Of a stretch of 9,777 bases of DNA, positions 1 through 5,533 are shown piece after piece. Positions within the stretch are counted from its first letter, which is position 1, and the number at the start of each line of letters is the position of its first letter. Source of the DNA: Actinomycetota bacterium (GTDB taxonomy: Bacteria > Actinomycetota > Humimicrobiia > Humimicrobiales > Humimicrobiaceae); assembly GCA_016932375.1 (NCBI GenBank), contig JAFGDA010000082.1, forward strand, positions 1-9,777. The letters run 5' to 3'. Both the position numbers and the translations under genes were made by a program. A model generated the notes under the pieces. That model had not been told where the DNA came from. It did not search any database and saw nothing but the letters and a program-made list of their open reading frames with translations.

Positions 1-240
1 TATAATATAAGTGATTGTCACCGCAAAACCTTTTCGCATTTTTCTTTTCAGGAGATCCATTATGGGAGAGAGGAGGTACGCTATGGACATGGCTATCAGC
101 AGGGGGATAATTGCCATCCTGATAAGATAAATGATATAGAAAAAAAGAGCTGCTATTAAAAGGAAACCGATTATAGACCAGGAAAATATCCCGATTTTTT
201 TTATAGCTTCAATACTGTCGGTAGATTTTCTTATTCTCAT
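1..240 (-). CDS. AI-2E family transporter (PerM-like), N-terminal part, cut by window edge
   Basis: Reading the minus strand from ATG at 240 gives 80 codons without a stop, running off the window at position 1. After a short basic start (MRIRKS) there is a membrane segment at about residues 17-41. It is followed by IIPLLIAMSIAYLLSPIMD at about 44-62 and then LLKRK and KGFAVTITYII. This matches the N-terminal signature of the AI-2E exporter/PerM family, in which a hydrophobic helix ends in AYLLxPxxDxLxR. Members are eight-helix inner-membrane proteins of about 350 residues linked to export of autoinducer-2 or to ion antiport; the substrate here cannot be told. The gene diverges from the complex I-like operon. 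Its upstream DNA is extremely AT-rich (TATAAT-like strings around 250-258 on the minus strand), and no strong ribosome binding site is visible. The family call is fairly sure; the substrate is not. Confidence 0.8.
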   Translation of the reverse strand, partial: MRIRKSTDSIEAIKKIGIFSWSIIGFLLIAALFFYIIYLIRMAIIPLLIAMSIAYLLSPIMDLLKRKMRKGFAVTITYII

Positions 241-644
241 TGACTTTTATTATATTATATTTAAGACAAAAACATAATTATATGCCTGTTTTTTTTAACC
301 TTATTTTAAAGACGGTTTAAGTGATAACAGGTTTTTATAATGGCCTGCTTTTTATTTTTTAAAAAGGCCTAAATCCTTTTTCATCCAATCTAAAAGATAA
401 AACAGTTAATGGCAGGTTTTCCAGGCTTTCATGATATTTTCCATTGGTTAAAATTAAATAACCGTGCAACAGTAAGGCAGTTGCAATAAAAAAAATAAAC
501 AGGATACATAACATGGTCCTGGATACCGGTATGAAGAACTTGGCAATTGAAGTACCAATATAATTATGATAAAGTTTTATCTCATAAAGTTGATATGCGG
601 TTATTTGGGTATAGACATTGCCAGATTGCTTTTAGGGAAAAGGT
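241..644. other. Divergent intergenic region, no convincing gene
   Basis: About 400 bases separate the minus-strand AI-2E gene from the complex I-like operon. The stretch is AT-rich with several T and A runs, and both strands hold only very short ORFs (10-12 codons on the minus strand). An ORF opening at 566 overlaps the first operon gene in another frame and looks like a shadow. The region should hold promoters for both directions. Imperfect GGCC-flanked inverted repeats at about 342-369 surround T- and A-runs but do not make a clean terminator. No known riboswitch or RNA was recognised. Confidence 0.6.
540..570 (+). promoter_or_regulatory. Possible sigma70-type promoter for the complex I-like operon
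   Basis: TTGGCA at 540-545 (5 of 6 to the -35 consensus) is followed after 19 bases by TATGAT at 565-570 (5 of 6 to the -10). The spacer is 2 bases longer than ideal. A TATAAT at 559-564 overlaps it but lies only 13 bases from the same -35. The site lies about 75 bases before the first gene of the operon. This is a pattern match in AT-rich DNA, so confidence is low. Confidence 0.28.
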
Positions 645-1025
645 ATGCCAGAAGAATCAGTTGCGGCTTATATAAACAATATAATAACTTTTTTGATATT
701 CATTATAATTATCGCATTTATATTCCTTATCTTTATTGTCATTTCAGGGCTGTACAGGTCATCGCTATCTTTTAAAAATAATAGCGGTCATGGTGCCGGT
801 TTCAGGAAATGGTTTGCAATATGGAAGGACCCCTTCCTTAAGAAAAACCTTTTTATAACCGGAATTACTTTTATTTTTACAGGTTTTATTATCCTGCTTG
901 TTTTTGCGGTTATGGATTATTCAAATATAATAAGCCTGAACCTAATCCTGTTTACAATAGGGCTGGCAGTGTTTTTTATAATTGTAATGCTTGTATATAT
1001 CGTAAAATCAAAAATAATTAAATAA
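645..1025 (+). CDS. nuoA: Divergent NuoA-like membrane subunit, first gene of the complex I-like operon
   Basis: This 126-residue protein has three predicted membrane helices (about 13-35, 68-89 and 97-121). A polar, basic loop of about 30 residues lies between the first two. Topology, length and position directly before nuoB all fit NuoA. The NuoA signature is not there: where the second helix of NuoA carries FDVE, this protein reads IFTGF (77-81), so both acids at the mouth of the proton axis are gone. The loop that normally carries the switch Cys has no Cys. Start: an in-frame TAG at 633-635 rules out an upstream start, and AGGGAAAAGG at 634-643 supplies a ribosome binding site. The stop is 15 bases before nuoB. 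The assignment rests on position and topology, not on motifs; an unrelated small membrane protein cannot be excluded. Confidence 0.5.
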   Translation: MPEESVAAYINNIITFLIFIIIIAFIFLIFIVISGLYRSSLSFKNNSGHGAGFRKWFAIWKDPFLKKNLFITGITFIFTGFIILLVFAVMDYSNIISLNLILFTIGLAVFFIIVMLVYIVKSKIIK

Positions 1026-1040
1026 GGGAATTTCAGTAAT

Positions 1041-1439
1041 ATGGCAGGGTCCATTCTTAAGAGTAATTTAAATATACTGGTAGCCGGTTTTGGTTGTTGC
1101 AAACGGGAAATATTTGCTGCAAGAGGACCCCTTTATGATATACAGAGATTCGGGCTGAATTTCGTTACGGTGCCGGAAAATGCAGATATCCTTGTCGTAC
1201 AGGGAATTTATAACAGGGAAAGCCTTCAACGAATGATAGACATTTACGAAAGGATGAATGAGCCAAAGTGGGTTTTTGCTGTAGGGAGCTGCATGATTGA
1301 CGGAAATATCTTTGACAGGGGTGTCAGGATGCTGGAAAAGTTCAGGGAAAAAGTGAAAATAGATATGTATGTTCCAGGCTGCCCGCCAAGGCCCGAGGCT
1401 TTTATTTATGCTGTTTTGAAGTTTCTTGATTATATTTGA
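1041..1439 (+). CDS. nuoB: NuoB-type subunit carrying the N2 4Fe-4S cluster
   Basis: This 132-residue protein belongs to the complex I NuoB/PSST and group 4 hydrogenase small-subunit family. In complex I this subunit holds cluster N2, the last Fe-S centre before quinone. All four ligands can be seen: the tandem Cys19-Cys20 in GFGCCKRE, Cys84 in AVGSCMIDG, and Cys114 in VPGCPPRPEA. Other family marks are YDIQRFG (32-38), EPKWVFAVGSC (74-84) and IYAVLKFL at the end. The tandem Cys pair is the complex I form; [NiFe] hydrogenase small subunits usually have CNGC. The sequence after it (KREIFAARGPLYD) departs from the common complex I AIEMM form. AAGGGA at about 1023-1028 serves as ribosome binding site. 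The protein is somewhat short but complete in its core. This is the most certain member of the operon. Confidence 0.94.
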   Translation: MAGSILKSNLNILVAGFGCCKREIFAARGPLYDIQRFGLNFVTVPENADILVVQGIYNRESLQRMIDIYERMNEPKWVFAVGSCMIDGNIFDRGVRMLEKFREKVKIDMYVPGCPPRPEAFIYAVLKFLDYI

Positions 1440-1552
1440 CGGCTGTACAAACAGTTGTTAAAAGAATTTTAAATATATGGGCTTTTAAACAAAGGTTCCT
1501 GAAATTAATAATACCGGACATGGATCCGGGTGAAAGGAAAATAAAACCCTGA
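1436..1552 (+). CDS. Candidate 38-aa basic peptide between nuoB and nuoCD
   Basis: A TTG at 1436 overlaps the nuoB stop as TTGA and opens a 38-codon frame. Its TGA at 1550-1552 directly abuts the ATG of the next gene at 1553. The product is rich in Lys and Arg, with an amphipathic or hydrophobic middle (about residues 5-26, including RILNIWAFKQRF) and a polar end (DPGERKIKP). The reason to consider it is that the frame fits exactly between two genes of a tight operon, which would allow coupled translation on both sides. Against it are the rare TTG start, no clear ribosome binding site, and no family I recognise. Without it, the 113-base gap would be non-coding leader for nuoCD. It may be chance. 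Confidence 0.3.
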   Translation: MTAVQTVVKRILNIWAFKQRFLKLIIPDMDPGERKIKP

Positions 1553-3064
1553 ATGCTGGGAGAGCTATATAACCGTACATATTCTTCTCCAAAATTATTA
1601 TTTATGGAGAAAATGGAGAGGAATGTCCACATTTATATAGAGCAGGAAGTAAGCCGCGTATTTAAGGCCGGAAGGGAAATCCTGCTTGAAATCGAAGGAC
1701 GGAACCTGTCTTCTGCGCTGCACGCTTTTAAAAACATTGCAGATTTTGATTTAAAAGGTCTTGGCGGTATATCATTTTTTAAAAATAAATATGGACCCCA
1801 GATGCTGATAAATTTTACCGGGTCCAATCCCGGCTTTTCTCTTTTTGTAAAGACTGGCCTGGACCGGAACAACATCCGGGAAGATTATATTAAAAAGGTA
1901 AAGGAAATATCACATTTTTATCCGGCCGCAGATTTTTATTTATGGAACATTGACAGCGTTAATGCAGGCGATTGGGATGCCGTAATTTACAGCCAGACCT
2001 TAGAAGGCTTTGATGGTTTTGATTTGTATTTAAATCTTGAAGACGGCTTGATAAAAAAGCTGTGGGTGGACAATGAGATAAGCAGGGTGCTGGATATAGA
2101 ATTCCTGAGGCATATAAATATCAGTGAAGCAATCACCTGTATATCCAGGTTTGACTGGCAGGCAGGTGTGTTCCCTGAAATTGCACTGTGCAGGGCGTTT
2201 GAAGAATACATGCAGCTAAAAATTCCAAGAAGGGCAGATTATATCAGGGTACTCCTGTGTGAGCTTTTCAGGATTGCAAATCATCTCGGGTTTATAACTG
2301 GCATGGCTCATATCATGGGATTTGATACTGCCTACAGCTCTTCTTTTCTTGAAAAAGAAAAGGTTTTAAGGATTATAGAAATAATAACAGGCTCGAGGTA
2401 TTTCCCGAATTTCATGTGCATAGGCGGTATAAAAAAGGATATCAGCAATGAAGTGGCAGGCAGGTTAAAGAAACAGATTCCGGAAATATACAGGAATATC
2501 CTGGATATCGAAAAAATACTGATGGATGATTTTACGCTGATAGAAAGATTGAAAGATACGGGTATTATTGAGAGGGATGAAGCATTGCATTATGGATTGT
2601 CCGGACCCAATATAAGGGCGTCCGGCTGCCGGAATGATCTGAGAAAAGATGATGATTTTATAAGCTATGGGGATTTTTCATTTACTGTTCCTGTAGGCAG
2701 GACCGGGGATTGTTTTAACCGCCTGGTTGTCAGGTTTGCCGAGATATACCAGAGCCTGAAAATATTAAGCCAGGTAACGGGCAAGCTTCCAGTGGGGGAA
2801 ATATTGAAGAAAATAAATCCTGCCCATGTCGATCTTGGCAGGACTACACTGATTTCGTCTATTGAATGCCCCCATGGGAATATAAAGGTGTACACCGAAG
2901 TGGAAGGAAATATGGTTGATGCCATATGTGTTATGGGGCCATCAAAAAACAGCCTGTCAGGGATTGGGGAAATACTTAGGGGTGCCAGATTCGAAGATGT
3001 GGACCTTATAATAGGGAGCCTTGATATAAGTCCCGGGGAACTTATCAGCAATTCACATGGTTGA
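1553..3064 (+). CDS. nuoCD: Fused NuoC-NuoD-like subunit lacking quinone ligands
   Basis: This 503-residue protein has a degenerate NuoC (30 kDa) part at about 20-140 joined to a NuoD (49 kDa) part at about 142-500. In the C part, YPAADFY (123-129) matches FPAADWY of NuoC, but the following ERE triad is LWN, and the HPDLRR end is missing. The D part keeps IRVLLCELFRIANHL (231-245), GLSGPNIRASG, VPVGRTGDCFNR and the terminal IIGSLDISPGE. It has neither RxCGxC nor DPCxxC, so it is not a [NiFe] hydrogenase large subunit. The GPQHPxTHG loop with the quinone-binding His is absent, and the DRLDY Tyr is Trp202 (SRFDW). Arg199 and His244 match residues beside N2. The first ATG is at 1553. Met codons at 1604 and 1613 are in frame, and a start at 1613 (MERNVHIY) is possible because no ribosome binding site stands at good distance from 1553. 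Confidence 0.85.
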   Translation: MLGELYNRTYSSPKLLFMEKMERNVHIYIEQEVSRVFKAGREILLEIEGRNLSSALHAFKNIADFDLKGLGGISFFKNKYGPQMLINFTGSNPGFSLFVKTGLDRNNIREDYIKKVKEISHFYPAADFYLWNIDSVNAGDWDAVIYSQTLEGFDGFDLYLNLEDGLIKKLWVDNEISRVLDIEFLRHINISEAITCISRFDWQAGVFPEIALCRAFEEYMQLKIPRRADYIRVLLCELFRIANHLGFITGMAHIMGFDTAYSSSFLEKEKVLRIIEIITGSRYFPNFMCIGGIKKDISNEVAGRLKKQIPEIYRNILDIEKILMDDFTLIERLKDTGIIERDEALHYGLSGPNIRASGCRNDLRKDDDFISYGDFSFTVPVGRTGDCFNRLVVRFAEIYQSLKILSQVTGKLPVGEILKKINPAHVDLGRTTLISSIECPHGNIKVYTEVEGNMVDAICVMGPSKNSLSGIGEILRGARFEDVDLIIGSLDISPGELISNSHG

Positions 3065-3103
3065 TAAGTTAATATATATAAAATAAGAAAATAGCGGTAA
3101 AAA

Positions 3104-4039
3104 TTGGTATTAATATTTAAAAAGATAGTGTATCTGCTGTTAGTTATAGTAGTAAATCTTTATGTGTGTACTTATCTTGCAAATAAACTTACTGCACATA
3201 TGGAGTTGAGGAGAGGGTACCGTGTATCAAAGGCAGGTGGCATCAGCCTGCCTTTCTCAAGATTCTTTAAATATCTTTCCAATGAACCGGGAATAAATTT
3301 CTGGACCTTCATGCTATTTGTTTTTTCTTTTTTGATATGGTCAGTATCACCTCTTTCAGCCAGTATGGTACTTATAGATATGGATTCCAGTTTAATGGTA
3401 GCCCTGTTGATGCTGCTGGTCATATTAACCTTAAACGTTTCGAGCCATATGCTTACAGGATATAATATGATAATGATACAATCAATGAGGAAAACCGCCT
3501 CTGTGCTGTTTTTTATGATACCGGTTTTTTTGAATATTTCAGGTGTAGTTTTAATTAACAAAACCCTTGGCTTTAAAGAAATTATAAATTCACAGTATCA
3601 ATACTGGAATGTCATATATCAGCCTCTCGGATTCCTGACCACACTCCTATCTGTGTTATTTATATTCAAGCAGTTCAAACTCAACAGGAAAAGCGAAATA
3701 GAAGCATTTTCAACTGATTCATGTGAGGGAAAGGGGCTCGGCAAAGCGATAAACAGGTTTTCCGAATATAATATCATATTTGTCCTTATTTATATGCTGA
3801 CAGTGTTATATCTCGGTGGTTACCAGAACCTATATATTGTCCGTGGTGAGGTAATGCTCGGATTAAAATTCTATCTTATTTTTGTGATAATATTGATTGC
3901 AGAGAGGTCAATAGCGAAAATAAATGATTATAAATTGATACAGAGGATAAATATCAGGTATATTTTGCCACTTTCGGTGGTAAATTTTATTGTGACTTTA
4001 GGGTTTTTTATTTACCGGAACATATTTGGGTTGATATAG
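3104..4039 (+). CDS. nuoH: Divergent NuoH-like membrane subunit
   Basis: This 311-residue protein has about eight predicted membrane helices, the right size and position for NuoH, which joins the peripheral and membrane arms and forms the floor of the quinone cavity. Family traces are ELRRGYRVSKAGG near 34-46 (RYGPNRVG in NuoH), FFKYLSNEP at 54-62 (LKLLxKE), NR at 194-195, FSEYNIIFV at 219-227 (AEYxNM), the LGGYQN turn, and the end AKINDYKLIQRINIRYILPLS (PRxRYDQLMxxxWKxxLP). The hallmark acidic loop APFDLPEAEAELVAGYxTEYSG is reduced to KSEIEAFSTDSCEGKGLGK, and the first-helix ERK is ANK. The start is TTG at 3104, the first possible codon after an in-frame TAA at 3098, with only a weak ribosome binding site; GTG at 3128 is an alternative. 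NuoH homology is likely but remote. Confidence 0.72.
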   Translation: MVLIFKKIVYLLLVIVVNLYVCTYLANKLTAHMELRRGYRVSKAGGISLPFSRFFKYLSNEPGINFWTFMLFVFSFLIWSVSPLSASMVLIDMDSSLMVALLMLLVILTLNVSSHMLTGYNMIMIQSMRKTASVLFFMIPVFLNISGVVLINKTLGFKEIINSQYQYWNVIYQPLGFLTTLLSVLFIFKQFKLNRKSEIEAFSTDSCEGKGLGKAINRFSEYNIIFVLIYMLTVLYLGGYQNLYIVRGEVMLGLKFYLIFVIILIAERSIAKINDYKLIQRINIRYILPLSVVNFIVTLGFFIYRNIFGLI

Positions 4040-4047
4040 GAAAAATT

Positions 4048-4110
4048 ATGGATATACTTATTTGTCCTGTGTTTCAAAAGATTAAATGGTGGGAGTACCA
4101 GGAAAAATAG
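4048..4110 (+). CDS. Possible 20-aa peptide between nuoH and nuoI
   Basis: An ATG at 4048 has a well-placed AGGA (4038-4041, 6 bases upstream, overlapping the nuoH stop) and opens 20 codons, MDILICPVFQKIKWWEYQEK, ending with TAG at 4108-4110. The ribosome binding site is better than that of many genes here, but the frame is very short, resembles nothing I know, and overlaps another candidate in the same gap. It may only serve to carry ribosomes across the gap, or be chance. Confidence 0.15.
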   Translation: MDILICPVFQKIKWWEYQEK

Positions 4111-4184
4111 AGTGGGAGCGTGCTTCAAAAAAGTGGCTCAGGGATGTAATTAGATTGGGTATGCGAGATGGTAAGGCTTATTAA
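4086..4184 (+). CDS. Candidate 32-aa helical peptide overlapping the nuoI start
   Basis: The nuoH-nuoI gap of 128 bases is unusually long for this operon. An ATG at 4086, directly after an in-frame TAA at 4083, opens 32 codons ending with TAA at 4182-4184. The product (MVGVPGKIEW..., then ERASKKWLRDVIRLGMRDGK) reads like a soluble amphipathic helix, unlike a typical random frame in AT-rich DNA. It overlaps the next gene by 17 bases, the same length as the proposed nuoJ-nuoK overlap. No clear ribosome binding site precedes it, and I recognise no family. It competes with the 20-aa frame at 4048 for the same DNA. Confidence 0.3.
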   Translation: MVGVPGKIEWERASKKWLRDVIRLGMRDGKAY

Positions 4185-4590
4185 AAATTTCTTTATAGCT
4201 TTTGCAAATATTTTCAGGAAACCGAGGACCGTAGTTTATCCTACGGAAAAAATAATAATTCCTGAGGGCAGCAGGGGAATGGTGCATCTTAAATTGGATC
4301 TTGATTCACTTGATATGTTATGTGATGGTTGTGGAAGGTGCCAGAAAGCATGCCCCCGTGATTGCATAAAGGTCAGGACAATTGTTGATGAAATGGGCAG
4401 GGAGGTTCTGGAGGAGTTTTCCCTTGACCTCGGTAGTTGTATTTTTTGCGGGAACTGTGTTGATGCCTGTAAAATAAGGGCTATTGATATGTCGTACAGA
4501 TATCAGCTCGCCAGTTCCAACAGGGAGGGGCTCAGGTTTGGAAAAGAGGAACTTGTAAAACCATCGGGAACATTAAGGGATTTCTGGTAA
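4168..4590 (+). CDS. nuoI: NuoI-type ferredoxin subunit with two 4Fe-4S clusters
   Basis: This 140-residue protein is the 8Fe ferredoxin-like subunit that, in complex I, carries clusters N6a and N6b and passes electrons to N2 in NuoB. The N-terminal part has the membrane-surface helix and RKPRTVVYP (17-25), the usual RxPxTxxYP of NuoI. Motif 1 is Cys52, Cys55, Cys58 and Cys62-Pro; motif 2 is Cys91, Cys94, Cys97 and Cys101. Motif 2 is followed by Lys instead of the usual Pro, and an extra Cys66 follows motif 1. YRYQLAS near 110-116 matches the NuoI FEFA region. An in-frame TAA at 4147 excludes an upstream start. The ribosome binding site is weak, so coupling to the peptide at 4086 is possible. 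The stop overlaps a dead-end ATG (TAATG) before nuoJ. Confidence 0.92.
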   Translation: MVRLIKNFFIAFANIFRKPRTVVYPTEKIIIPEGSRGMVHLKLDLDSLDMLCDGCGRCQKACPRDCIKVRTIVDEMGREVLEEFSLDLGSCIFCGNCVDACKIRAIDMSYRYQLASSNREGLRFGKEELVKPSGTLRDFW

Positions 4591-4612
4591 TGGCAATGAT
4601 TGGTGGTATCAA

Positions 4613-5200
4613 ATGTCTACAGTGAGTCAGTGGATAGTTATGATAATGCAGTATGCGGGCATTGCGGGCATATTTGTTTTTGGCATGACAGTTTTATCTA
4701 TTTCAGATATCAGGAAGAAAGTGGTTTTTTTCTTCCTGATTTTATTATCTACAGTAATGCTCAGCTATGTCTTTTATCCCGGGACAACTTTTTTCATATC
4801 TGCTTTTGGGGCAATTTTTGTTTTCCTGATTATCAACCAGCTTGTAAATCACCTCCATATGATAAACTCCGCCCCCGGAGGGAATGCAGGACAAGGGGAG
4901 GATTCAGGTACCGGGACCAATAAGATTAACTATTTTAGGTTGTTGAATATCGTAATACCGGTGTTTTTATGCGGAATTGCCTTTTACCTGGGCTACCACT
5001 ACTTGCATGATTTCCAGGTTACATGGAAGGATCTGCAGGATATTCCGGCAGCTGGGACAAAGCAAATGGCTGGACAAATATTCGGGTATTACGGGGTGCT
5101 GGTTATAATACTGTTTTCGGCCCTGTTTATAAGCCTTATCTGGTTTACAATAATACTTGGGTCCGGCCAGGAAAAGAAAGGCGGTGATAAAGATAAATAA
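4613..5200 (+). CDS. nuoJ: NuoJ-like five-helix membrane subunit
   Basis: This 195-residue protein has five predicted membrane helices (about 8-28, 36-53, 58-78, 107-127 and 155-183), the topology and length of NuoJ, and lies between nuoI and a nuoK-like gene. A hydrophilic, Gly-rich loop (about 86-104, with APGGNAGQGEDSG) and a long exposed segment (about 128-150) separate the later helices. The NuoJ signature VYAGAIxVLFLF on helix 3 remains only as AFGAIFVFLII (64-74). The Gly-Ala-Ile is kept, but the Tyr that gates the central water chain in canonical NuoJ is missing. The start is ATG 4613, with GGTGGT 7 bases upstream as a poor ribosome binding site. The 3' end overlaps the following gene by 17 bases, typical of nuoJ-nuoK pairs. 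The call rests on synteny, topology and the GAI remnant. Confidence 0.6.
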   Translation: MSTVSQWIVMIMQYAGIAGIFVFGMTVLSISDIRKKVVFFFLILLSTVMLSYVFYPGTTFFISAFGAIFVFLIINQLVNHLHMINSAPGGNAGQGEDSGTGTNKINYFRLLNIVIPVFLCGIAFYLGYHYLHDFQVTWKDLQDIPAAGTKQMAGQIFGYYGVLVIILFSALFISLIWFTIILGSGQEKKGGDKDK

Positions 5201-5531
5201 CTGGGTCCTTTTTTATATAACTCTTGCAATATTTTTACTTGGTGTTTCAGGGCTTTTTTTCTCAAGGGATTTTTTATCTGCCATTGTCTCCAATCAACTT
5301 ATGGTAATTGCTGCATTTATAAACTTTTTAAATTTTTCATTTATTAATCCTGGCCAGGTATGGGACAGGGTCTTTGTACTTTCCGGTTTTATTGCAATAT
5401 ACCTTTTTGCTTTTGGTATCATTTTAAATATTTATACCCGGGCAAACACATTAAAGCCTGCAGGGATACTTTTTGATTTCCGGCTATTCATATTCAGGAA
5501 AAGCGACTGGTGGGGAGAGGATAGAATATAA
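5184..5531 (+). CDS. nuoK: NuoK-like subunit lacking both membrane glutamates
   Basis: From GTG at 5184 the product has 115 residues and three helices (about 7-26, 31-53 and 63-84), as in NuoK. The frame is open from TTG at 5157, but that start would add a basic tail not usual in NuoK, whereas GTG 5184 has AGGA at 5169-5172 and a 17-base overlap with nuoJ. LGVSGLFFSRDFL (19-31) matches LGLxGLxxRRNLL, and QLMVIAAFINF matches ELMLNAxNLxF. The Glu of helix 2 (E. coli Glu36) is Gln38 and the Glu of helix 3 (E. coli Glu72) aligns with Tyr73, so neither intramembrane carboxylate needed for pumping remains. The C-terminal tail (about 90-115) is longer than in most NuoK and ends in a charged, Trp-containing segment. 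The stop is 2 bases before the next ATG. Confidence 0.68.
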   Translation: MIKINNWVLFYITLAIFLLGVSGLFFSRDFLSAIVSNQLMVIAAFINFLNFSFINPGQVWDRVFVLSGFIAIYLFAFGIILNIYTRANTLKPAGILFDFRLFIFRKSDWWGEDRI

Positions 5532-5533
5532 TA

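Noticed and set aside
342..369. Terminator or riboswitch in the divergent region
   Set aside because: Only short GGCC arms around T- and A-runs are seen; no stable stem or known aptamer pattern.
566..775. 69-aa plus-strand ORF before and across the NuoA-like gene
   Set aside because: It overlaps the first membrane helix of the better-supported gene in another frame, has no convincing ribosome binding site, and its product resembles nothing known.
2665..3051. 128-aa minus-strand ORF inside the nuoCD gene
   Set aside because: It lies wholly antisense to the conserved NuoD C-terminal part; this is a shadow frame.
1553..3064. [NiFe] hydrogenase large subunit (group 4 membrane hydrogenase)
   Set aside because: The N-terminal RxCGxC and C-terminal DPCxxC motifs that bind Ni-Fe are absent; scattered single Cys residues do not form the pairs.
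3172..3561. 129-aa minus-strand ORF inside nuoH
   Set aside because: Antisense shadow of the membrane protein gene, with no start signals.
5157..5183. Upstream TTG start for the NuoK-like gene
   Set aside because: It would add nine mostly basic residues not usual in NuoK; GTG at 5184 has AGGA at workable distance and gives the typical NuoK length before helix 1.
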